Assembly: GCF_025290835.2 (NCBI RefSeq) | Contig: NZ_JAOCQD020000002.1 | Span: 2,046,001 to 2,110,000 of the forward strand | Length of the DNA stretch: 64,000 nt | Source of the DNA: Aquabacterium sp. OR-4 | GTDB lineage: Bacteria > Pseudomonadota > Gammaproteobacteria > Burkholderiales > Burkholderiaceae_C | Direction of reading: 5' to 3' | Part shown: positions 58,615-64,000 of the stretch, one piece after another | How the letters are laid out: each line of letters starts with the position of its first letter | How positions within the stretch are numbered: the stretch's first letter is position 1 | The notes under the pieces: model-generated | The model's input: the letters and a program-made list of their open reading frames with translations, nothing else | The model's database searches: none | What the model was told of the DNA's origin: nothing | Program-made: the position numbers and the translations under genes

Positions 58615-60168
58615 ATGAGCCCACTGTCGCTTCACCGCCGCGCCCTGCTGGCCGCCGGCACCACGCTGGGCCTGAGCGCCCCGCTGTTCGTGCGCCACGC
58701 GCTGGCCGTCACCGCCGCCGACGTGCCGCGCTTTGCGCTGGGCGTGGCCTCGGGCCAGCCACGCGCCAGCAGCCTGGTGCTGTGGACCCGACTGACCGGC
58801 CTCGACCTGCCGCCGCAGGCGCCGGTGCAGTGGGAGCTGGCGCACGACGAGGCCTTCACGCAGATCGCCGCGCGCGGCACCGAGCTGGCCGAGGCCGCCT
58901 GGGCGCACAGCGTGCATGCCGAGCCGGCGGGGCTGGCGCCCGGGCGCTGGTACTTCTACCGCTTCACCGCGCTGGGCCAGCGCAGCCCGGTGGGCCGCAC
59001 CCGCACCGCGCCGGCGGCCGACGCGCCGCTGCAGGGCAGCCGCCTGCGCGCCGTGCTGGCCAGCTGCCAGCGCTGGGAGCATGGCCACTACGCCGCCTGG
59101 GCGCATGTGGCGCAGCGCGGGCTCGATCTGGTGCTGTTCGCCGGCGACTACATCTACGAATACGCCGCCCCGCCCAGCAGCGTGCGCCCGCACGATCTGC
59201 CGGCCGCGCGCACGCTGGCCCACTACCGCGAACGCCATGCGCTGCACAAGAGCGACGAGGCCCTGCAGGCCGCCCATGCCGCCATGCCCTGGTGGCTGAT
59301 CTGGGACGACCACGAGGTCATCAACGACTACGCCGGCCTGCACGGCCCGCAGCTGGGCCATGCCGACCTGACGCGCCAGCGCGCCGCCGCCTACCAGGCC
59401 TACTGGGAGCACCAGCCGCTGCGCAAGGCCCAGCGCCCGGTGAACGGTGCGCTGCCGCTGTTCGAGCGCGCCAGCTGGGGCCGCCTGGCCACGCTGCACC
59501 TGCTGGACACCCGCCAGCACCGCGACCCGCAGGCCTGCCAGCCGCTGCTGGGCGGCCCGCGCTCGCCCACCGTGAAGGTGGCCGACTGCGCGGCGCTGGC
59601 CGATCCGGCGCGCAGCCCGCTGGGTGCCGCGCAGGAGCGCTGGCTGGCCGATGGCTGGGATCACGAGCGCCCCTGGAACCTGCTGGTGCAAACCACGCTG
59701 ATGGCCCGCGCCTCGCGCACCGCGGTCACGCCCAGCGATGCCGGCACCGCCTGGGTGGACGGCTGGGACGGCTACCCGCTGGCGCGCCAGCGCCTGCTGC
59801 AGGGCGTGGCCGAGCGCCGGCTGGCCGGCACCGTGGTGCTGGGTGGCGACGTGCACGCCCACTACGCCGCCGACCTGAAGCCCGACTTCCGCGACGAGCG
59901 CGCGCCGGCGGTGGCCACCGAGTTCTGCTGCACCTCGATCAGCAGCCACGGCGTGCCGCAGCTGCTGGTCGACCGCCTGCTGGCCCACAACCCGCACCTG
60001 CGCCATGGCCGCAGCGACCAGCGCGGCTGCACCGTGCTCACGCTCGACGCCCACCAGCTGCAAGCCGAGATGCTGGCGGTGCACGACAGCAGCGATGCGC
60101 GCAGCCCCGTGGCCGTGCAGGCGCGCTTCGCGGTTGACGCCCGCCAGCCGGGCGTGCAGCAAGGCTGA
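58615..60168 (+). CDS. PhoD-type alkaline phosphatase / phosphodiesterase (copy 1)
   Basis: A 517-residue periplasmic enzyme. The N-terminus 'HRRALLAAGTTLGLSAP' has a Tat-like Arg pair and ends near residue 31. A short N-terminal domain includes 'LGVASGQPRASSLVLWTRLT' and 'WYFYRFTALGQRSPVGRTRT'. The metal site residues are in 'LASCQRW', 'VLFAGDYIYEYA', 'WDDHEVINDYAG' and 'VVLGGDVHAHYAADL'. PhoD enzymes need Ca and Fe and release phosphate from mono- and diesters under starvation. No Pho box was recognised upstream. It differs clearly from the second copy at 62218. Confidence 0.92.
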   Translation: MSPLSLHRRALLAAGTTLGLSAPLFVRHALAVTAADVPRFALGVASGQPRASSLVLWTRLTGLDLPPQAPVQWELAHDEAFTQIAARGTELAEAAWAHSVHAEPAGLAPGRWYFYRFTALGQRSPVGRTRTAPAADAPLQGSRLRAVLASCQRWEHGHYAAWAHVAQRGLDLVLFAGDYIYEYAAPPSSVRPHDLPAARTLAHYRERHALHKSDEALQAAHAAMPWWLIWDDHEVINDYAGLHGPQLGHADLTRQRAAAYQAYWEHQPLRKAQRPVNGALPLFERASWGRLATLHLLDTRQHRDPQACQPLLGGPRSPTVKVADCAALADPARSPLGAAQERWLADGWDHERPWNLLVQTTLMARASRTAVTPSDAGTAWVDGWDGYPLARQRLLQGVAERRLAGTVVLGGDVHAHYAADLKPDFRDERAPAVATEFCCTSISSHGVPQLLVDRLLAHNPHLRHGRSDQRGCTVLTLDAHQLQAEMLAVHDSSDARSPVAVQARFAVDARQPGVQQG

Positions 60169-60255
60169 CGGGCGCCCTCTTCCTGCATCCGCGCATGCCG
60201 GGCCGGCGCCCCTGCCCCCGGGCCGGCGCAGTGCGGCTGGGATACTGCCGGCGCC

Positions 60256-61233
60256 ATGCAGGCCATTCTTGCCATCACGCTGCCGTTTTTTGCCCTGGTG
60301 CTGGGCGGCTGGCTGGCCGCGCGCAGCCGGCTGCTGCCCGAGGCCGCGGTGCCGGGGCTCAACGCCTATGTGCTGTACTTTGCGCTGCCCTGCCTGCTGT
60401 TCCGCTTTGGCGCCGGGCTGCCGGTGTGGCAGCTGTTCAACCCCTTCGTGATGGCGGTGTGGCTGCCGGTGGCGGTGCTGGTGGTGGGCCTCACGGTGCT
60501 GGGCACGCGCAGCGCGCGCATCGGCCTGCGTGACGCGTCGTTCGGCGCACTGGTGGCGGCATTTCCCAATTCGGGCTTCATGGGCGTGCCGCTGCTGGCC
60601 GCGCTGATGGGGCCGGCCGCCACCGGGCCGGTGATCGCCACGGTGCTGATCGACATGGTGTTCACCAGCTCGCTGTGCATTGCGCTGTCGCAGCTGCAGG
60701 GCGCTGGCGAACATGGCGCGCGCCGCGCCGCACTGCGGGCGCTGCGCGGCACCCTGGCCAACCCGCTGGGCTGGGCCATCTTGCTGGGCGGCGCGGCCTC
60801 GGCCACCGGCCTGGCGCTGCCGGCGCCGCTGGCCCCGGTGGCGCGCATGGTGGCCATGCTGGCCGACTCGGCCACGCCGGTGGCGCTGTTCACCATCGGC
60901 GCGGTGCTGTGGCGTGCCGGCCAGCATGCCCACACGCGCACGCCGCTGGCGCAGTACCTGCCGGTGGCGCTGGTCAAGCTGCTGCTGCATCCGCTGCTGG
61001 TGTGGGGCGCCTGCGCGCTGGCGCAACACCTGGGCGCACCGCTGTCGGCCGAGCAGGCCACCGCGCTGACCCTGGCCGCCGCGCTGCCCAGCGCCAGCAA
61101 CGTGGCGCTGCTGGCCGAGCGCTTTGGCGCCGACACCGGCCGCATCGCGCGCATCATCCTGGCCAGCACCGCACTGGCCTTTGCCAGCTTCACGCTGCTG
61201 GCCTGGTGGTTTGGCGTGCAGGCCCGTGGCTGA
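60256..61233 (+). CDS. AEC-family (auxin efflux carrier) transporter
   Basis: A 325-residue inner-membrane protein with ten predicted helices in two five-helix repeats. 'LNAYVLYFALPCLLFRFGAG' and 'SFGALVAAFPNSGFMGVPLL' in the first repeat and 'TALTLAAALPSASNVALLA' in the second carry the Asn/Pro crossover region of the family. Bacterial AEC proteins export or exchange organic acids such as malate. Its last codons overlap the GTG start of the next gene. There is no flanking malonate or malate gene, so substrate is unknown. Confidence 0.92.
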   Translation: MQAILAITLPFFALVLGGWLAARSRLLPEAAVPGLNAYVLYFALPCLLFRFGAGLPVWQLFNPFVMAVWLPVAVLVVGLTVLGTRSARIGLRDASFGALVAAFPNSGFMGVPLLAALMGPAATGPVIATVLIDMVFTSSLCIALSQLQGAGEHGARRAALRALRGTLANPLGWAILLGGAASATGLALPAPLAPVARMVAMLADSATPVALFTIGAVLWRAGQHAHTRTPLAQYLPVALVKLLLHPLLVWGACALAQHLGAPLSAEQATALTLAAALPSASNVALLAERFGADTGRIARIILASTALAFASFTLLAWWFGVQARG

Positions 61234-61939
61234 GGCCGGCAACAGGCCCCCGGGCGGGCTGCTGGGCGGGCTGCTGTCGCGCTTTGACGACGAGCTGCTG
61301 CGCGCACCAGTGCTGGCCACCGGCGCAAACGGCAACGCGGCCGGGCCACCCACCCTGGCCGCGGTGCAGGCCTGGATCGGCCAGCCCCTGGCCGCTGCGC
61401 TGCTCGAGTGGTGCCATGCGCCGCAGCCTGCGCTGGCCGTGGCCGAGCTGTCGGGCCGGGGCGCCCCGGCACTGGCCGAGGCGCTGGCCCTGCAGATCGA
61501 CGGCAGCCTGCGCCTGCAGGCCTGCGCCGGCACGGGCGCGCGCCTGGCGCTGCGCCTGGGCGTCAAGTGCGACGACCTGCTGCGCGCACTGGGCCGCGCC
61601 CCACGCCGCAGCGACTGCTGGGACAGCGGCTGGCTGCGCGACGGCCCCGCCGCCCTGGCCCGCCTGCCGCACTGGCAGGCGCGCCGGCCCACGCTGCTGC
61701 TGGCAGGCGATCGCCCGGCCGACGCGCGCGCCGCGCTGCTGGCGGCGCTTTCGGCCGCCGCATCGGCCAGATCCACAGACGCCTGCTCAGCCGGCGCCCC
61801 AGTCGCCTCCTCAGCCACCTCCCCAGCCGCCTCTGCAGCCGCGCGGCCCATCACCGGCCCCGCGGCACGCCGCCCCGTGCTGCGGCTGCTGTGGGTGCAT
61901 GACAGCGGCACGCCGCTGACCTGGCGCCCGCTGGCCTGA
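61226..61939 (+). CDS. Hypothetical protein
   Basis: An unrecognised 237-residue protein. The likely start is GTG at 61226, which overlaps the AEC gene end; no other in-frame start gives a better site, and the core begins at 'GGLLSRFDDELLRAPVLATG'. The body alternates Leu/Ala helices ('TLAAVQAWIGQPLAAALLEW') with 'ARRPTLLLAGDRPADARAAL', and the C-terminal third is a Ser/Ala/Thr-rich linker leading to 'RRPVLRLLWVHDSGTPLTW'. No signal peptide or membrane helix is seen. GC and codon use match its neighbours, so it is probably a real gene, but the function is open. Confidence 0.5.
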   Translation: MAEAGNRPPGGLLGGLLSRFDDELLRAPVLATGANGNAAGPPTLAAVQAWIGQPLAAALLEWCHAPQPALAVAELSGRGAPALAEALALQIDGSLRLQACAGTGARLALRLGVKCDDLLRALGRAPRRSDCWDSGWLRDGPAALARLPHWQARRPTLLLAGDRPADARAALLAALSAAASARSTDACSAGAPVASSATSPAASAAARPITGPAARRPVLRLLWVHDSGTPLTWRPLA

Positions 61940-62217
61940 CGGGCCCGGCGGCGGGCCGGAGGCCGGGGGCCAGAAGGCACGCGCCCCCGCCCCCGGGGCC
62001 AAGCGCTGGCGCGCACCGTGCCGGCAGCAGCAGCAGCAGCAGCAGCAGCCAGAGCCGCAGCCGCAGCGACTGACACGCGGCCGCAGTCCGTTCGGACCAC
62101 GCGCGGCGGCCCGGCGCCGGTCAGGCTGACAGATCACCCACGCACACTTCTTTGCAGATTCGTGGCCAGCCGGCCACATGCTGCCGCGCGTCGGCGCCGA
62201 CCAGGAAGTACCGCACC
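61940..62217. other. Intergenic stretch with CAG tract
   Basis: This 278-bp gap holds a run of eight CAG triplets at 62025-62048 and GC-rich inverted segments, then a less GC-rich zone (gatcacccacgcacacttctttgc) that could carry the promoter of the second phoD gene. No gene is seen. Confidence 0.6.
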
Positions 62218-63897
62218 ATGGGCCGTCCCCACCACGTTCAAGCCGCCGCATCCGGCCCCAGCCGCCGCGAGTTTTTCAAGCGTTCGGGCGCGGCCACCGT
62301 GGCCGCGGCGGCCACGCTGCCGCTGTCGCCGCTGGCCGGCGCCGCCACCGCAGCCGTGTTCCAGCATGGCGTGGCCAGTGGCGACCCGCTGGCCGACCGC
62401 GTGATCCTGTGGACCCGTGTCACGCCGCCGGTGCTGCGCTCGGCCATCAGCGTGCAATGGCTGGTGGCCACTGATGCCGCCTTCACCCGCGTGGTGCTGC
62501 GCGGCCAGGCCAAGACCCACCCGGCGCGCGACTACACGGTGAAGGTCGACGCCATCGGCCTGCAGCCCGGCACCACTTACTACTACCGCTTCACCGCCGA
62601 AGGCGCCGACAGCCCGGTGGGCCGCACGCGCACCCTGCCCACGGGCGCGGTCGACCACCTGCGCATCGCGGTGGCCAGCTGCAGCAACCACGCCTACGGC
62701 CTGTTCAATGCCTATGCGCGCATCGCCGAGCGGGCCGACCTCGACCTGGTGCTGCACCTGGGCGACTACCTCTACGAATACGGCGCCAACCAGTACGGCA
62801 GCCTGCGCACGCCCGAGCCGGCCACCGAGATGGTGAGCCTGTCGGACTACCGCCAGCGCCACGCCCAGTACAAGCGCGATGCCGACCTGCAGGCCGCCCA
62901 CCGCCAGCACCCCTTTGTGTGCATCTGGGACGACCACGAGATCACCAACGACACCTGGAAGGACGGTGCCGAGAACCACCAGGCCGCCACCGAGGGCGAC
63001 TATGCGGCGCGCGTGGCCGCGGGCCTGCAGGCCTACTACGAGTGGATGCCGATCCGTGCGGTCGACACCCGGGACCTGCGCAAGAACCACCGGGCCTTCA
63101 AGCTGGGCAACCTGGTCGATCTGCTGATGCTGGAAGAGCGCCTGTCGGGCCGCGCCCAGCCGCTCAGCGCCACCATCGCCACGCCCTTCGGCAACGGCTT
63201 CGTGCAGGCCGGCAGCTTTGCCGACGCCAGCCGCAGCCTGCTGGGCGCCGAGCAGGAAAGCTGGCTGTTCAACAAGCTGCAGACCAGCACCGCGCGCTGG
63301 AAGATGCTGGGCCAGGGCGTGATGTTCGCCCAGCTCAAGCTGCAGGGCGCGCCCAATGCGCAGGGCGGCGGCGTGTTCCTCAACAGCGACCAGTGGGACG
63401 GCTACAACCCGGCGCGCAACCGCGTGTTCGACGTCATCAAGGGCCAAACCGGCGGCCCGCCGGTCGGCAACGTGGTGGTGCTCACCGGCGACATCCACAG
63501 CAGCTGGGCGGCCGACCTGTCGCAAGACCCGCACAACCGCGACCTGGCCAGCGGCGGCTACGACCCGGTGAGCGGCAACGGCTCCAGCGCGGTGGAGTTC
63601 GTGGGCACCTCGATCAGCTCGCCGGGCGTGGACGGCGACACCAGCGGCAACACCGCCAACCTGCTGCGCGGCATCAACCCGCACTTCAAGTTCATCAACC
63701 TGCACAAGCGCGGCTACATGCTGCTGGACGTGACACCCGCGCGCGTGGTGGGCGAGTTCTGGCACGTCGACACGGTGCAGAGCGTCAGCCATGTGCAGAC
63801 CCTGGCCGCCGCCTTCGAGGTGCGCGAGGGCAGCAACCGCCTGCAGCCCGCGGCGCAGACGACGCCCAAGGCCAACCCGCCGGCCCTGGCGCCCTGA
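62218..63897 (+). CDS. PhoD-type alkaline phosphatase / phosphodiesterase (copy 2)
   Basis: A 559-residue periplasmic enzyme with a real twin-arginine signal ('SRREFFKRSGAATVAAAA', residues about 17-34). The N-terminal domain has 'FQHGVASGDPLADRVILWTR' and 'GTTYYYRFTAEGADSPVGRT'. The metal centre appears in 'VASCSNHAYG', 'LVLHLGDYLYEYG', 'IWDDHEITNDTWKDGAENHQ', and 'VVLTGDIHSSWAADL'. It is longer than copy 1 by an insert near residues 300-400 ('LVDLLMLEERLSGRAQP'), typical of the classic PhoD subgroup. ATG at 62218 was preferred to a codon upstream at 62152. Confidence 0.94.
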   Translation: MGRPHHVQAAASGPSRREFFKRSGAATVAAAATLPLSPLAGAATAAVFQHGVASGDPLADRVILWTRVTPPVLRSAISVQWLVATDAAFTRVVLRGQAKTHPARDYTVKVDAIGLQPGTTYYYRFTAEGADSPVGRTRTLPTGAVDHLRIAVASCSNHAYGLFNAYARIAERADLDLVLHLGDYLYEYGANQYGSLRTPEPATEMVSLSDYRQRHAQYKRDADLQAAHRQHPFVCIWDDHEITNDTWKDGAENHQAATEGDYAARVAAGLQAYYEWMPIRAVDTRDLRKNHRAFKLGNLVDLLMLEERLSGRAQPLSATIATPFGNGFVQAGSFADASRSLLGAEQESWLFNKLQTSTARWKMLGQGVMFAQLKLQGAPNAQGGGVFLNSDQWDGYNPARNRVFDVIKGQTGGPPVGNVVVLTGDIHSSWAADLSQDPHNRDLASGGYDPVSGNGSSAVEFVGTSISSPGVDGDTSGNTANLLRGINPHFKFINLHKRGYMLLDVTPARVVGEFWHVDTVQSVSHVQTLAAAFEVREGSNRLQPAAQTTPKANPPALAP

Positions 63898-63980
63898 GCG
63901 CGGCCCACCCCGCCCCTGCCGCCCGCGCCACCGCCCTGATTCACCGCACCCGCTGCGCCCACCTCTAACGAGCCGACCCC

Positions 63981-64000
63981 ATGACCCCCTCCCTGCTCCA
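63981..64000 (+). CDS. Possible start of a further gene, cut by the window end
   Basis: An ATG at 63981 opens a frame (Met-Thr-Pro-Ser-Leu-Leu) 83 nt after the second phoD stop. Only six codons are inside the window, so nothing can be said of its product. Confidence 0.25.

Noticed and set aside
62025..62048. CAG-triplet run as a coding or regulatory element
   Set aside because: It sits in an intergenic gap and no start, stop pair or regulatory signature goes with it; probably slippage.
58594..62100. A 1168-codon antisense frame over the PhoD and AEC genes
   Set aside because: Composition and lack of domains indicate a GC artefact; phoD and AEC motifs are on the plus strand.
1..64000. tRNA, rRNA, riboswitch or prophage
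   Set aside because: No cloverleaf, ribosomal RNA segment, riboswitch core or phage gene could be recognised by reading; covariance-model searches would be the decisive test.

Overview
The window is about 64 kb of very GC-rich DNA with dense gene packing, ATGA stop/start overlaps and long antisense open frames. The gene content points to a betaproteobacterium of the order Burkholderiales, probably the Rubrivivax/Leptothrix/Ideonella group. The indicators are a fused IorAB indolepyruvate oxidoreductase, minimal PutA, rpe-apaG-'gcr' order, PEP-CTERM proteins with a PrsT-like TPR protein, and a dispersed GC-rich palindromic repeat. No tRNA, rRNA, CRISPR array, prophage or replication origin was seen. 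Genus-level placement is inference.

Layout. 1-4.2 kb: a tightly coupled five-gene cluster around a COG2229-type small GTPase with a PhnD-like binding protein and three proteins of unknown function. 4.2-7 kb: cysteine hydrolase, small monooxygenase and M20 peptidase. 7-13.2 kb: putA and a giant TPR protein. 13.2-18.9 kb (minus strand): TPR lipoprotein, then an operon of alpha-methylacyl-CoA racemase, NUDIX-MBL fusion and serine hydrolase. 19.1-22.7 kb: Fur-box-controlled TonB receptor plus PepSY membrane protein. 22.7-25.9 kb: rpe, apaG and gcr. 26.1-29.4 kb: an operon joining a Tyr/Trp-rich exported PEP-CTERM protein, a 2OG-oxygenase-like protein and an FAD halogenase. 29.4-37.7 kb: M16 peptidase, a second PEP-CTERM protein, an MFS-acyltransferase fusion, DUF2145 and YiaA-type genes, an XRE regulator with its own palindrome, and mltA. 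37.7-47.9 kb: M81 peptidase carrying two inserted repeats, diguanylate cyclase, a kinase/ATPase fusion, an Lrp regulator divergent from iorAB, and a NUDIX hydrolase. 47.9-53 kb: cytochrome b561, three YceI proteins and a LytS/LytTR pair. 53-55.2 kb: soxR divergent from a questin-oxidase/glyoxalase fusion with a textbook SoxR promoter between them. 55.2-64 kb: YhhN-family protein, an IS3/PEP-CTERM chimeric remnant, Rep helicase, two PhoD phosphatases, an AEC transporter and one unknown gene.

The most interesting parts are: (i) the halogenase operon, where a secreted protein with 21 Tyr and 4 Trp packed into about 125 residues is co-transcribed with two aromatic- or oxidation-type modifying enzymes; (ii) the SoxR-controlled questin oxidase-VOC fusion, a plausible quinone-detoxifying enzyme; and (iii) a 70-nt palindromic repeat inserted twice, in the same reading frame and with compensatory stem changes, in two unrelated peptidase genes.
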